DNA of 64,000 nt from Pseudofabraea citricarpa (GCA_029641185.1 JAPWGK010000002.1:1302001-1366000); one strand, 5' to 3'. Shown: positions 32,947 through 46,211, counted from the stretch's first letter. Numbers and translations are program-made. Notes: generated from the sequence alone by a model not told the origin.

Positions 32947-35900
32947 TCATGCCGCCCCCTTCTCAATATCTTTGCGCTCCCCTGCAGCGCCATTAGAGTC
33001 ACCGTCAATTACAATAGCAGGAACGGCCTCGACCTCGGCAGATCCATCATCCTCATCGTCCACAGTCTTCTTGCGACGGAAGCTGGGCATCTTGGCCTTA
33101 ACACGGCTAAAGAATCGCTTGGTAGCACGGAATGCCACAGCAAAGGGCCCCCCAACGGTCTTTGCCACAACCTCAAACCATGGATCTGGAAAGATGCGAA
33201 TGAGTACACCCATGGGGAGGGAAAATAGCGCCAGAACAACACAGATAGCCCACTGAGTGCCATCGATGCGTGTGATGGAGAATGCCTTTCCACCGACGAA
33301 GATGATTGCGATTTGAGCACCCACCATGATGCAGTTAATAACAATGAAAAAGTAGTTTCGGTGGATTCCGACGAAGATGTTGAACTTGTTGTCCAGACGT
33401 CTGTTGTTGAATTCGTTGAAGATTTGCATCCAGACGAATGTGTTGAAGACCATGGTCTTAAGCTCAAGCCTCTGTTGTTCAGAGTTGTCATAGCCTAGAA
33501 TTTCGCGTCCAGCAAAATGCAAGATGAACGTGACAGTGAGTTGGAAAATTGCCTGTCCAATAATCATCTTCCACATGTTCATGGTAATTAATGGTGCTTT
33601 CTTGCCAGCTGGCTTGCGGTTCAAAATTGCTGGGGTAGGAGGGTCCGTTGCAAGAGCAAGAGCTGCAAAAGTGTCCATGATAAGGTTGACCCAGAGAAGT
33701 TGTACGGCAGTCAAGACCGACTCCATGCTAGAACTAGCAACTGCAGATACGAAGGTTAACAGCACAGCAGTGATGTTAACAGTAAGTTGGAACTGCAAGA
33801 ACTTGCTGACAGCGTCGTTGACAGCACGTCCCCACATGAGGGCCTTAACGATCGATGCGAAATTGTCATCCATAAGAACAATGGAAGATGCTTCTTTTGC
33901 TACTTCGGTACCGGCAATACCCATAGAGAATCCGACGTCGGCGGCCTTGAGAGCTGGTCCATCGTTGGTTCCGTCACCAGTAACGGCAACTGTGTCGCCC
34001 ATTGCTCTGAGTTTCTGTACGAGAATTTGCTTGTCTTGAGGAGATGATCGAGCAAGGACAGCCAATCGTGGTAGCATTTCCGTCATTTCATCATCAGTCA
34101 ACTTGCGGAACTCGGGGCCTTCCATTACAATATCGTCGTCAGCATCATTATTAACAATGCCGCATTCTTTTGCGATGGCTCTTGCTGTTATGATGTTGTC
34201 ACCTGTGACCATGCGAATCTTGACACCAGCGTGTTGACATTTTGCAACGGCCTCAGGAACACCTGGTCGTACTGGATCCTGGATACCAACAACTCCACTG
34301 AAGACCATATCCTTGAAAACGGCATCAAACTCAGCCATAGAAGGGTCAGCAACAGTTTGAGAACCTGCCGGAGGCCAAGATGGGAAGTCGCGATAAATCA
34401 AACCGATGGTTCTGAGAGACTTCTGTGCGTATACTTGAATGGTGTCGGAAATGGCCTGCTTTTTTGGAGGGGTGAGCTCGGTGACTTGTCCAGTAGTGAC
34501 ATCTGCAATAGCTGTGCAGGCCTCCAGAAGAATCTCGGAAGCTCCCTTAACGAATAGTCGGTAACCACTGCCAATCTTGATAACAGCTCCCATACACTTC
34601 TTGTTAGAATCGAATGGGAACATCTGGAGAGCCTCCGCATTTGCACGTTCGGTCGACAAGGTACCCATGGCGAAATGATCCTTAGCAAAGTTGAGTAGAG
34701 CCATTTCTGTCTTTGAACCAATGAAAGTTGCAACACCATCCTCGACACCCTCGAAAGCGGTTGAGTTGATGGCGATTGAGTGGACAATGAGGTCTCTCAC
34801 ATCCTTAGGGACCTTCTTCGAGAACTCAGCGCAGTTAGTAGCTTCAAAGCTTTCGTTGCCAAATGTACCAGCGACCACAGACATCTTGTTGGTAGTAAGG
34901 GTACCAGTCTTGTCAGAGCACACAGTGGTGGCATTTCCCATAACCTCGCAAGACTTGAGAATTCTGACAAGATTGTTCTCCTTCAATAGACGAGTAGTGG
35001 CGAAAGCAAGGGCGAGAGTGACAGCGAGTGGGAGACCTTCAGGTACTGCCACAACAATAACAGTGATAGCGACAATCAAGATGTCCATGAATGCAGATGC
35101 CTTATCAGCAGAGCTTCGTTCATCACCAGGTAGGTTGGCACAGAATCGGAAGAGAAGGACGAAGAAGAGTAGTGCGGCAGAACTATACAACAATTAGCGA
35201 CCAAACACGTAGTAGTATATCGAGAAATAACTTACCTGGCTCCAAGCTTTGCGATTGCAGTTGCCAGTTTGTCGAGCTTTGCCTGAAGTGGTGTAACTTC
35301 TGGCTCGGTTCTCATGGACATCATGATCTTTCCGAAACTCGAGTTGACACCGACAGAAGTGACCATGTATGTGCCGACACCTTCAAGGACCTTTGCGCCA
35401 GAAATGATGAATGGATCCAAATCTTTGGGGTTCGAATGCCCTTCCTCGAGTAGTCTCATGACCTGTACACCTCCAGTCTTCTTGAGAGAGTCTGACTCTC
35501 CGGTGGCGGATGATTCGTCGCACTTGATGTTATGACCTGAAATGAAGATTCCATCGGCAGGGATCATGTCACCAGGCTCCAGATGAAGTACATCACCAAC
35601 CAAGATGTCTGCGACGTTGACCATGATAGATGTTCCAGAACGAATAACCTTGATTTCTCGATCGTCTTTCTTCGCGTTGAGTCGGACGAAAGCTCTTTCT
35701 TTTTGCCAATCATTCAGACTTCCAACTAAAACGACAATAATGATAGCGACGCAGATGGCAACACCCTCGACCCAGTCGACAGGCATTGGCTCGCCAGGCT
35801 CATGGTCAACACCAAAAGTTTCGTAAAGCTGTACATAATTAGCACTAGTCCCTCTACCAACCAGAAAGATATCACTTACTCCAAGTGCTAAACTGATAAC

Positions 35901-36564
35901 TGCAGCTGCAGTCAAAAGAAGTAAGACCTTATCGTTGTATGCAAGCCACATCAACCGCCAGAGTGGAGTGGCGGTCTTCTGTGGAATAACATTCGCCTTG
36001 TAGACTCGAATTCGGTCACTGAAGGATCCTGGCTGTCCTCCCTTTCCTGCACTGTCCGACTTCGTTGGGTATGCGCCATCTTTGCTAAACTCCGGTCTGG
36101 TTGCTTCCGAGAAAGAAATCTTCCCATCTAGTACGCCCTCATCTATGTTTAAGCCGGAGTCTACATCAGTTCTGAGTCCGCGGGCAATGCCTGGCAAACC
36201 TCCCAAGGCGATATATGCTGGTAATGATTTAGGATTTAATAATTTATTAAGTTGACCTGGGCTGAAGGCGAAGCTATTATCCTCAACCTCAAAGTCGGCC
36301 TCGGTTCCTGGGTCGGGAGCGAGAGCATCATCTAGCTCTTTTTCGTTGAACGTGATACTTGATCGCAGACTCGGAGCGCTGGCAGTCAACGTTTGCGCGC
36401 TCAAAAATGATGAATCTGAAGGTGCTCTTTGACGATTTAATGTGATTTCGTCATCTTCTGAAGCCTAGAAAATAAATGAGTAATTTGCGATTGGAAGAGC
36501 CGGATAGCTCAAGAAGGAAGCTCACCTTGCCGCTACTCTGCACTCTGGGAACGCCCAACATCAT
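32947..36564 (-). CDS. PMC1: PMCA-type Ca2+-transporting ATPase (Pmc1/NCA-2 family)
   Basis: P2B ATPase pumping cytosolic Ca2+ into the vacuole or out of the cell. Exons 36526..36564 (39 nt), 35880..36464, 35236..35828 and 32947..35182 sum to 3453 nt, 1150 aa. Core motifs: the actuator GDMIPADGI and CDESSATGESD, the TM4 signature VAVPEGLPLAV, phosphorylation site CSDKTGTLT with Asp at about 496, FVKGASE, VTGDN and VTGDGTNDGPAL. Ten TM helices are expected and the M5-M10 block WVNLIMDTFAALALATDPP is clear. As in fungal PMC1, the C-terminus is short and basic/acidic (FRRKKTVDDEDDG) without an obvious calmodulin helix. A Ser/acidic N-terminal extension precedes the pump. The start was chosen from the 13-codon first exon MMLGVPRVQSSGK. 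Confidence 0.95.
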
Positions 36565-37543
36565 GAATTTTGCTCAAGAAGAACGCGATTGCTGGCGGAT
36601 CAGGAACACAAACACTCTTGTACAACCAGAAAGAATGGCTAGCCACGTGTAGTATTATAGTTCATTCGTGATTTGTTTGTGTTGTTTCATTTCGGAAACG
36701 ACAGACTTAATATGTATCTCTTGAGGGAGGCTTAGCAAGGCAGCGGGCGGCGGGCGACATAAGCCAGACCAGGCAAGCATCAGGATGGAAGAGGTAGTTG
36801 CCAGACAGCTACGCCCGGCGCCTAGACACCGGAGCCCTGCCATCCTGTGCTTTGCACGTATCGAGGTTGAATCGCTTGACGCAGACCTCTGTGCAGGAGG
36901 GAGCCCGAAAACCTTCGGAGCCACTCCGCTAAGATGAGTTGTTAGGAGACGTCCTATTGCCAAGCGCCCAGAGCGGAGCGTCAGAGAAATTCGCGCGGAG
37001 TCCTCCGCGTGTGCATATGCCAAGGAACACAAACGATGGCGACTCAGGCAAAAAGGGCCTGAGGATATCGTTGCTCAGAAGGGCTACCGCCGTGCAGGGG
37101 TCAATCCGTCGCTTAGCTCGCTCGGTTCCCCCAGCATCACTGCATTTCCCGACCTCTTGGTGATCGTCGGGCGTTGGATACTGGTTTCCACTGGTTTGCT
37201 GCCAGCACCATATCAGCACCACATGGTCACTCTGGGGTGCGGGGTACTCCACAAACCTCACTCGATCTTTCTTGGGCCTTACGGTGAACAATGGGGGTCG
37301 CGAGATGGTGGCCAGCGCGGGGAGGGACGGGGAGTTAGTCGTACTGCATAACTGTATAAGTAACATCTTGATGCCCTGCCATGCCCACTCGGCCGTGTCT
37401 TATCACTTTGTGTAATAATCCAGTCATTGAGACATATTCTTCCAAGTCGAGTCTTGTCCAGAGGCGGTTCACCTTAGCTTTTTGCCGCAGCAGAGGATTG
37501 ACTTTTTCGCTGTGTCTTGATCTTCTTCTGCCTCGTCGCCAAT
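36565..37543. other. Divergent promoter region
   Basis: Almost 1 kb between the Ca2+-ATPase (-) and the MFS transporter (+), more GC-rich than other spacers here. A 145-codon minus-strand ORF is not supportable. Nothing else seen. Confidence 0.5.
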
Positions 37544-39601
37544 ATGGGTTTCTTCAATCTCCATGCGTCCAATACTGATGACCCTCCCGAGGTGAGGAAT
37601 TGGCGCATCCATATCATGGCATTCATTGTGTCCATGGGATCGGTAGCGATGGGCTATGACACCAGCGTCATTGGAGGAACAAGTGCGTTGCATGTGAAAT
37701 ATCTTGTCTTGTCTTTGCCTAGCTAACAATATGCTTGTCAGTGGCTCTTGACTCCTTCAAACGGGACTTTGGTCTTGATCGTGCTTCTGCCAGTTCGCGC
37801 GATACTCTGCAGGGCAACATTGTTTCCACATTTCAAGCAGGATGCTTCTTTGGCTCTCTCTTAACGTTTCCTCTCGGCGAATACTTTGGCAGAAAGAAGG
37901 CCATCATGTTTGCAAGCTTTGTGTTCTGCATCGGCGGTGCTTTAATGGTATGCCTCCAAGTGTGCAAGAGAGTTTTAGCGAGACTTAGCTCACTCCATGT
38001 TCTAGACCGCTGCAAATGGTATCATTGCTCTTCTTATTCTTGGTCGAGCTGTTGCTGGTCTCGGTATTGGCTCTGTATCTCTCTTGGTGCCCGTTTATAT
38101 AGCCGAGACTTCTCCACCATCGATTCGTGGTCGCCTCGTTGGTATCTTTGAAGTCCTTTCCCAGTAAGTAGCCACTGCAAAAGTATGCCAGGGCTTACTA
38201 ATTTTCTTAAGGGGTGGTGGGATGCTGGGCTTCTGGATCAACTATGCTGTCAACCAAACTATCAGTGATAAAACCAAGACCCAGTGGATTATCCCGCTCG
38301 GGCTCCAGCTGATCCCCGGTGCCATGCTCTTCTTCGGTATTCTTTGGTGTCCTGAGTCTCCCAGGTTAGTTTTGGCAAACTTTAGCAGCTGATAACAATC
38401 CTAGTAACTAACCTTGTACAGATGGTATGCAAAGAAAGAGAGATGGGAAGAAGCCAGCAAAACCCTCTCCCTCATCCGAAACCTGCCTGAAGACCATCCA
38501 TATATCCAGAGGGAATTATCCGATGTTCGCGAACAGATAATTCTCGCAATTCCGACTGGTGGACAGAAGATGAGCCTCAAGTACATGCTCAACCGCTTGT
38601 GGCAGAAGGGTACCCGAAACAGAGTTGCCATCGGTCTTCTGTTAATGGCCTGCCAGAATCTTACTGGAGTTAATGTGGGTCCTGTTATCTATCAGTACGA
38701 AGGTTGTACTAACACATACAGATCATCACTTACTATTCTCCGCGTATCTTCGAGACCCTCGGTATCACAGGTACCGACACCAAGTTGTTTGCTACTGGCT
38801 TCTACGGTATCGCTAAGACTCTTGGTATGATTGTATTTGTAAGTTTGCGCCTACTGAACAACCATGTGGTTCTTGGTTGACATGATAAACAGTCCGCCTA
38901 TCTTGTTGAGAAAGTTGGTAGAAGACAGGGTCTTATCTGGGGTGCCTTCATTGGAAGTTTACCCATGTGGTATATTGGAGCATATGGTGAGTGATACCGT
39001 ACCACTATAATAACCTGAAAAGACTAAAGTCGGGATAGTTATGCGTGCGGATCCCACGGCAACTGCAGCTGAGGGAGACATTAAGCAGACTGGTGCTGGT
39101 TACTTTGCCATGGTTTGCGTCTACCTCGTAAGTAACCCATGTTCATATAGAGACCATGCAACTAACTTGGACTGCAAGTATGGCTTTATCTACTGTATGA
39201 CTTGGCAAGGAATTACCTGGGTATACTGCTCCGAGATTTTCCCTCACGACATTCGTCTCCTCTGTGTTGCACTCACCACAGCTGACCAATGGCTCTGGTC
39301 CTTCATTATCTCTCGATGCACACCATACATGATCACCAGCCTCGGGTACGGAACCTACATGTTCTTCGGCTCGCTCATGATCCTCATGGGATTCTGGGCC
39401 TGGTGGGCGATTCCCGAGACCAAGGGCAAGACCTTGGAAGAGATGGAGAGTCTCTTTGGGGTTCCTGCGGCTCTCGAAGCTGCTGCTGCCCATGCCAAGG
39501 CCACTGGCTTTGAGAAGGCCGAGACGGAATTTGTGGAGAATGTGCAGAGCAGAAGAGCATATAATGATGAGAAGTCTGGTGGTACAGTCTCGGTCGCCTA
39601 G
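37544..39601 (+). CDS. MFS sugar porter, hexose/quinate-permease type
   Basis: Twelve-TM sugar porter of the plasma membrane. Nine exons (37544..37682, 37742..37947, 38006..38163, 38212..38364, 38422..38674, 38722..38838, 38893..38986, 39039..39127, 39179..39601) give 1632 nt, 543 aa. Signature pieces, several rebuilt by splicing: [78 protein letters not shown] and [12 protein letters not shown]. The ISRCTPYMI segment and long C-terminal tail resemble quinate-permease relatives, but substrate specificity is not determinable. Each of the eight introns is 46-59 nt. Confidence 0.92.
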
Positions 39602-41722
39602 ACTGCTAGACGTTCGTACGGAAGGAAGCAGCAAGACGACGACGCTTGTCAAATATGACCACCGTGTTCCCTAGACCACTAGTACATAGAGAGTGTATAT
39701 AGTTGACGCATCCTTTTTAGATACTGCAAGCAATTGAATTTATTGACGCGCGCTTAACAAATCTGCATGCCGTTTGCGCATTGGTGGAAGGAGAGACGGC
39801 GATGTTCGTACCTCGTAGCTCCACTTTCGTAGGTCCAGATGAACGAGATGCTTATCCCAAAGGTGCGGAATAGCATGATCACCTCATCAGAGGATTGATT
39901 GCGCTCGAGTCCGGGAGAGAAGCGCCAGATGAAAATCCCAGCAGAAAGCAATCCGCCAATGAAGAAACAAGACTTTGGTCAAGGAACACTTTGACACTTT
40001 GAGACTTTCGACACTCCCTGACGCTAAACCGTTTACGGTCTGACCCACTCCGCTCCACCCCTCCGCCGGCTAATCCCCTTGCGGAACTCTAAACGAGATG
40101 TCAAAAATATGCAAGTGCCGGGATTGACAGATTGTTCCTCGGAGAAATGGAGGCCCCTGCATCATCGTTCACAGGCAGATTTTCTTGCTGCTGAGCCACA
40201 GTGACACCGCCACAGATCTACATCATTAGCCACACCTCGTCACCAAAGACACTTGCCTCTTCTTGGCTTCTCCCCTAACCCATAGCAAAGGAGAAAGATT
40301 CAGGTAGGATAAAGAGGCTATGTCGAGTATCAGGACGCATCAAAGTCAAAAGTCATAGTTTGACCTACCAGCTGATGTTTTGCTTGCGCGGCTTTGCTGT
40401 GTGTTGTCTAACAACAAAACCGGCGGCAGTGGTCTTCGCCTCTCTCCCTCTCGTAGCCTCCTCGCCTTCAGAGTTTCAGCGAGCAACACAAACACAAACA
40501 CAGCCTACAAGGCTAGGCAACGAGGTGGAATTTTTGTGGGATCCAAATGAGCGAGACTGTCGTTCAGTGAGGGATTTATATGACATTGCTAAGTCGGTTC
40601 CAGGGTTGGATTTTTCTTGTGGCTTATGGATGGTCAGATATGGTGGCGGAGTCTCTTCTCCTATCAAGGAGGGAATAGTTGAGTTGAGGTGTGTTCATGA
40701 TGGGCGTTCTTTTCGGTCTCGGAGATGGCTGAGTGCGACGAAGACAGTAACAAGAACCAGTACTTACTTTATCGGAAGTAAATGCGAAGTTAAGATATGA
40801 CTGTTAATATATTTGATGTTTATTTTGCGAAGCTTAAGGAGAAGCTTGCTCGCTTAATGTGAAGGTACTTCGGCGTTTATATTCCTACGCGGAGTTAAGT
40901 TCCATGATAGGGGGTTAAAAAGGGCGATGCAATACATATCATATACCATAGATGGAGTTTTCATATTCTACAGAGGCAATAAATAGATCGCGTAGTCAGT
41001 GGATGGATGTATAAGTAGGAAATGTCGCTTACCTCAATATGTGCCACGAAATTTATATTTCTCAGGAAAGAAAACAAGTTAAAGTCTTTTTCTTACGGAG
41101 ATGATTAGTCAAAACAAGCTCTCATCCTCGCCCTTTGCCCTTCAACCACCCAGTTAGCATCTCGAAAAAATAGCAGTCCGAAAAGGCTCTCGTACCGCAC
41201 GAGAACAGTATCCCTTGCACCCCATTTACCATATACATAGCAATATTGATTTCAATATCGCCTTAGGAAGTTCGGTGTCCTATCTTTAGAAGGCACGAGT
41301 GGTTTCGTTATCAATACTAAGATAGAAGACGGGTCGTAAGTAGAGAGATAGAATGACCTTGAAAACACGCCTGCCAGCCTGTTGGATGAGATGAAGTGCT
41401 AAATCGAGATTTTTTACTGTTCTAGCTTCGGGTTAGTCTATCGAAGTAGTGCTTCGCCGTCTTCACTAGTATCTCGAACAAGTATGATGATTCCCATCTT
41501 CAGTGTCTCGACCCTGTTGCTTTCCGTGAGTTTTAGTATTTCAAGATGACTCCAATCCAAAGGCTCGAGCCGGTCAGAGACGGCAGTTTTGACTTAGGAT
41601 GGACCAAAAGAAATCGAAAAGTCCTCAGATAAACTTGAGTAGAAGATAAAAGATTCCATGGATTTCTTAATACACTAAGAGCATGCTATCACCACATGCA
41701 ACCGCCGAGAAAAGAAACGACT
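39602..41722. other. Long intergenic region with one weak ORF
   Basis: About 2.1 kb. Apart from the short ORF at 40375..40800 I see no coding structure. 40800-41700 is AT-moderate without repeats. Confidence 0.45.
40375..40800 (+). CDS. Possible small secreted protein, four cysteines
   Basis: Weak call: an isolated single-exon ORF of 141 aa. The N-terminus has a short basic start and a hydrophobic core (AAVVFASLPLVASS, about 17-30) that could act as a signal peptide, although Lys15 precedes it closely. The remaining part has four cysteines (62, 82, 106, 137) and conserved-looking stretches (FLWDPNERDCRSVRDLYD). No homologue recognised. It could equally be a chance ORF or a fragment. Confidence 0.3.
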   Translation: MFCLRGFAVCCLTTKPAAVVFASLPLVASSPSEFQRATQTQTQPTRLGNEVEFLWDPNERDCRSVRDLYDIAKSVPGLDFSCGLWMVRYGGGVSSPIKEGIVELRCVHDGRSFRSRRWLSATKTVTRTSTYFIGSKCEVKI

Positions 41723-42746
41723 TTAGATCACCATTCTCATACCTCCGTTAGCACAAACAACTTGACCTGTACACCATGCACTGTCACTGGTACAAAGCAT
41801 TCCAACAATTCCTCCAATTTCATGTGTATATGCTGGTCGACCACCTGCTGCCTCGGCTCCAGCTCTCAGATCAGCATCATCCACATCACGGATAGCGCTT
41901 CCGGGAGTTTTCTTGATGAATGGTTTCAGATTCTCCTTGAATTCAGGTGTTGTTCCACTACAGAATGTCAGTTTCTTATTCTTTAATTCGATTTTTTTCT
42001 TTTCTTTTGGTCACTTACTCCCACATGTCTGTCTTCACAGGTCCAGGATTGATACTGTTCACAGTAGCTCTCTCGGCCAGTTCTCGTGCCCACGTTCTAG
42101 TCATGGCCTCCACAGCAGCCTTCGACCCACCATAGACACTTTGTCCGATAAAGCCCTCCGAACTACTGACACTGCTGAGATTGATAATTCTTCCGCTTCG
42201 ATCATAGGGGAGATACGGCAAGGCAGCTTTCATCAGGAGTAGCGGACCAAGAACATTAATGCGGTACGTCCACTCATAGTTTTCGATGGTAGTCTCTTCA
42301 ATAATCTGGTTCTTGCTGACGCCTGCGTTGTTGATCAAGATGTCGATCTGGAATTTGCCCGTCTTAGGATGCGAGAAGCGGTTCTTGACCGTGTTGATCA
42401 GATGCTCAGGACCGGCTGGCGTTCCCATATCCGCTTGCACAGGCAGACATGGTATACCATACTCTTCAGAGAGAGATTCGGCAAGACTTTGTGTTATTTG
42501 GGCGGAGGAATCGGATGTATAGTTGAGAACCAGAGAGGCGCCTTTTGAAGCAAGATTCTGAGCTATGGCTGCTCCAATACCTGTGAAATAATGCTAATTA
42601 GCAAAAAGTTTCCCAGATTATAGTATATAGGACTGACCTCGAGATCCTCCAGTGATAATAGCGAGCTTCCCTTCAAGAGGTCGATATGATGTTGCCCCTC
42701 CAAGGTTTGTTGATGCCGTCCGGGCATGAGTTGGCCTGGCTGCCAT
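41723..42746 (-). CDS. Short-chain dehydrogenase/reductase (classical SDR)
   Basis: NAD(P)-dependent oxidoreductase with a Rossmann fold; substrate unknown. Exons 42638..42746, 42019..42580 and 41723..41957 sum to 906 nt, 301 aa. The splice after TCT CGA G rebuilds the cofactor motif TGGSRGIG (residues 32-39). Others are ILINNAG, a catalytic Ser in NLSSVSSS and YGGSKAA (Tyr/Lys pair), with INPGPVKTDMW after them. The third exon ends in CTGQVVCANGGMRM, the typical C-terminus. It shares a 396-base divergent promoter with NAA10. Confidence 0.92.
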
Positions 42747-43142
42747 TCTATTGTATATGCTGGGAAATATACAACTGAAAATAGGTATGGAAGTGAATTT
42801 GGAACGGGGGTGAAGAGTTAAGAGTAGAAAAGAAGCCAAAGAAACCTATCTGAACCAGAGAAGAGAATAAATGGGGGAAGGAGAGAGAAAGTATAGAGCC
42901 AGCCTTACCTCGTGCACCCCGCTATCCGGTTATCGATTTTGGGCATCCGAAGCCTCGTAATAGTGTTAATCCGACACTGAAAAGCCCCACGTCTCCACCA
43001 TCTTTTCGCGCACCAATCAAGCGACCGAGACTCGGCCATCAAAGCTTCACAAGCTCGACTCCAACATTTTGGTTGACGATACGATACCTCTCCCGGCCTG
43101 AAATCCCCCTTCTAGGCCCCTCACACCCAATTCCCCTTCAAG
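42747..43142. other. Divergent promoter of SDR and NAA10
   Basis: Bidirectional spacer of 396 bases. CT-rich close to the + start; nothing specific recognised. Confidence 0.5.
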
Positions 43143-43884
43143 ATGGATATCCGACTCCTGCGGTCCTCCGACATCCCGCATGTGCAACATGCCAACATCA
43201 CCAACCTGCCCGAGAATTACTTCATGAAGTACTACCTGTACCATGCTCTCTCGTGGCCGCAACTCTCCTACGTAGCCGTCGATGTATCACGGCCCCAGAA
43301 GACGCCATATGACTACCCGCGCATCGTGGGCTACGTGCTCGCGAAGATGGAGGAGGACCCTCCGGATGGAGTGCAACATGGACACATTACAAGTCTGAGT
43401 GTTATGCGCACTCATCGAAGATTAGGCATAGCAGAGAAGTTAATGAGACAGAGCCGTAAGTCTACCTTTCTTGCTATAAATCGTGAAGAAGAGGACTGAC
43501 TCTAATTTAGAGCGCGCAATGGTTGAAACCTTCGGTGCTCAATACGTCTCTCTTCACGTCCGTGTGTCTAACAATGCTGCTCTTCGTCTATACCGCGATA
43601 CGCTTGGATTCGTCAATGAGAAGGTCGAAGCAAAATATTACGCTGATGGAGAGGATGCTTATTCTATGAAGCTGGATTTGGGATTCATCAGGGAGCAGAT
43701 TCTTGACGAGGAAGACGATGGAGAGGATCTGGATGAGGGGGAGCCTGTAGGGAGTGCTGGCAAGAAGGGCGACGAGACTGGAAAGGGTGAGGTCAATGGA
43801 GCCGAAAAGATGAGAAAAGTGAGAGTCGGAAGAGGACTTGGAGTAGGAGAGCTGGTCGAGAGAAACGAGAGTCAGAAATCATGA
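43143..43884 (+). CDS. NAA10: N-terminal acetyltransferase A catalytic subunit (Ard1)
   Basis: Transfers acetyl from acetyl-CoA to the N-terminus of nascent Ser/Ala/Thr/Gly proteins on the ribosome, together with the scaffold Naa15. Exons 43143..43455 and 43511..43884 give 687 nt, 228 aa. It begins [18 protein letters not shown], as nearly all Naa10 proteins do. [14 protein letters not shown] is the alpha1-loop-alpha2 substrate site and RRLGIA (92-97) the acetyl-CoA loop. [21 protein letters not shown] completes the GNAT fold. The C-terminal tail (from about 165) is acidic and Gly/Lys-rich, common in fungi. The intron lies directly after the acetyl-CoA loop helix. Confidence 0.96.
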
Positions 43885-44215
43885 ATGAAATCTGTGGAGA
43901 ATCAAGCATTTGCGGAGTTCAAAATGGGCTTACGGTGTTCACAGAGACTTGATCGGCAGCAATAGCATATTCGATTATTTGCAACGTATCAATGGAGGCC
44001 ACGAGAATACGCATGCATACGACATTTCATTCCACAATATCTAGTCAGGTCTTCTTCCCCCTCGAAATGTTGAATGTCAGAAACCTTTGAAAACAGCAAC
44101 TCGCCCACATCATTTACCGCCTGGATGTCTCCCAAAGTATTCCAAACCCGCTACCCATCAGATTCAATACCCTTGTACAATCATATAACGCCTTGAAATG
44201 CACTTGTCAAACCCT
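43885..44215. other. Convergent intergenic region
   Basis: 331 bases between NAA10 and methionyl-tRNA synthetase 3' ends; nothing seen. Confidence 0.5.
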
Positions 44216-46211
44216 TCAAGGTGCAGCAGCAGGTGGAGGGGCTTGCTCTTCAGCAACCTTTCCTCGCAGGGGCAGTTCAACCTCACCGGCTAAAGGTACG
44301 TTTGTTAGCTACCGTGATGCCGATGACAAGAAACAAAAGAGTCAGAGGTAATATAAAAGGTGCGATCGTACTCTCGGCTTTTTCTTTGGCCTCTTTCTCG
44401 GCGAGCTTCTTAGCCTTCTTCTTTTCCTTCTCACGCTCCTTGTCGGCCTTCTTCTTCGCCTTGAGCTCCTCCTCGGCCAATCTTGATGCTTGGGTGCCTC
44501 CATATTGTTGTCTCCATTCCTCTTCTTTCTTCAAATCAATGTTGGTAAAGAGGTAGGCTGCTTTCCCAATTTTGTGGCCTCCTGGCAATGCCCCTGGTGC
44601 CCATTTATCTGGGATTGAAATTAGGGGTGCGTTAAGCTGCTCACAGATGGATGTGGAAGTTGAGGGCATAAATGGAGAGGCCAAAGATGCAAGTAGGTAT
44701 GCAAGATTTAGCGAAAGACCAATAATGGTATTTGTTCGTGTTGGGTTTCCCTCGAGATTCGCCTTATCAAGACGACCAGCAAGAAGCTCGTTACCCTTGG
44801 TAGAAATCTCCATGACTTTCTTCAAACCAGCACGTATCCTCACAGCCTCCATATCCGCGACGTAGCCGGCAAGGAGCGAGTTGACACTATCAATGAAAGC
44901 TGGGAAGTCAAAAGACTCATCAGTGTGGTCTGGGGAGAATTCAGGGATGACACCCTCAAGCTTGAATCGCTTGTCATTCACAAACTTAATAAGACGGTTG
45001 ACAAAGTTACCAAAGTTGGCAAGAAGCTCACTATTATTGGCTGCGATGAATGACTTCCACTCGAATTGAGTGTCACCGGTTTCTGGGCGGTTGGAAAGGA
45101 GGTAATAACGCCAGACAGAGGGTGGAACACCGGTAAGCCTTGCAGTATCTCCAAAGACACCAACTCCTCTTGACTTTGAGAATTTACCGTTCTCGTAGTT
45201 CAGGTATTCAGTAGTGGAAAGATGGTTGAGCATGGTCCACTTGTCGCCAGTTCCCATTTGCGAAACAGGGAAAATAACAGTGTGGAAAGGTACGTTATCC
45301 TTGCCCATGAATTGATATAGCTTGACGTTTTCGGGGTCACGCCACCAGAGCTCCCAGTCCTTGGTGTAGTTGGCTGTAATTGAAGGGTATCCAATACAAG
45401 CATCAAACCAAACATAGAGCACCTTCTTCTCATAACCTTCTAGAGGGATGGGTGTTCCCCATTTCAAGTCGCGGGTAATACTTCTTGGTTCCAGTCCCTT
45501 TTCGAGCCACGACTTTGTAATGCTGATTCCGTTCTGTGGCCATCCTCCTTCGGTGCTTGATTTGCTGAACCACTTCTCGACGTCAGCTTGAGACTTGTCC
45601 AGCTTGAGGAAGATGTGGGTGGTATCGCGCGGCACTGGCGTGGCACCATCAATCTTGCAGTGAGGATTGATGAGCTCAAATGGGTCCAAAAGACTACCGC
45701 ATTTATCGCACTGGTCTCCTCTGGCATCATCATATTGACATCTTGGACAGGTACCCTCGACAAAACGGTCCGCTAAGAATGACTCATGCTTCTCGCAGTA
45801 TGGTTGTGTAGTTGTCCTTTCTTCCATGTACCCATTCTTGTGCAGCTTGGTAAAGATATCCTGCGCGATGACAGTCTGCTGCTCAGTGGTTGTGCGTCCG
45901 AAGTAATCGAATGCAATCTCGAACCAGTCATAGACCTCTTTGTGTTTGACGTGGAATTCGTCGCAGAGATCTTGGGGAGTCTGTCCGGTCTCTAGAGCCT
46001 TCGTCTCTGTGGCCGTACCGTACTCATCCGTTCCGCAGATAAAGAGAGTTGGCCTGTCTCGAAGCTTGCTGAAGCGGGAGAAGACATCTGCGCTGAGCAT
46101 GCTGCCGATGATATTTCCGAGATGGGGAACATTGTTGACGTATGGGAGTGCGCTGGTAATCAAGATATTGTTCTTGCCCTTCTCAGGGAGAATAATCTTC
46201 GGGGTCGCCAT
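44216..46211 (-). CDS. MES1: Methionyl-tRNA synthetase, cytosolic
   Basis: Charges tRNA-Met with methionine in the cytosol. Exons 44372..46211 and 44216..44289 give 1914 nt, 637 aa. Class I motifs: HLGN (residues 30-33, the HIGH box) and GKFSKSRG (the KMSKS box). The connecting peptide has a four-Cys zinc knuckle (CPRC and CDKC). ALPYVNNVPHLGN and WFDACIGYPS are diagnostic. The C-terminus is a Lys/Ala/Glu helix followed by a short Pro/Ala tail from the second exon. There is no EMAP-II/Arc1-type tRNA-binding domain and no mitochondrial signal from this start. The ORF is open upstream to an ATG at 46358, but MATPK at 46211 is the better start. Confidence 0.96.

Noticed and set aside
33524..34039. 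171-codon + ORF inside the Ca2+-ATPase region
   Set aside because: Antisense shadow of the strongly conserved pump sequence.
36929..37366. 145-codon minus-strand ORF in the divergent promoter
   Set aside because: Arg/Ser/Pro-rich random-looking composition and no homology recognised.
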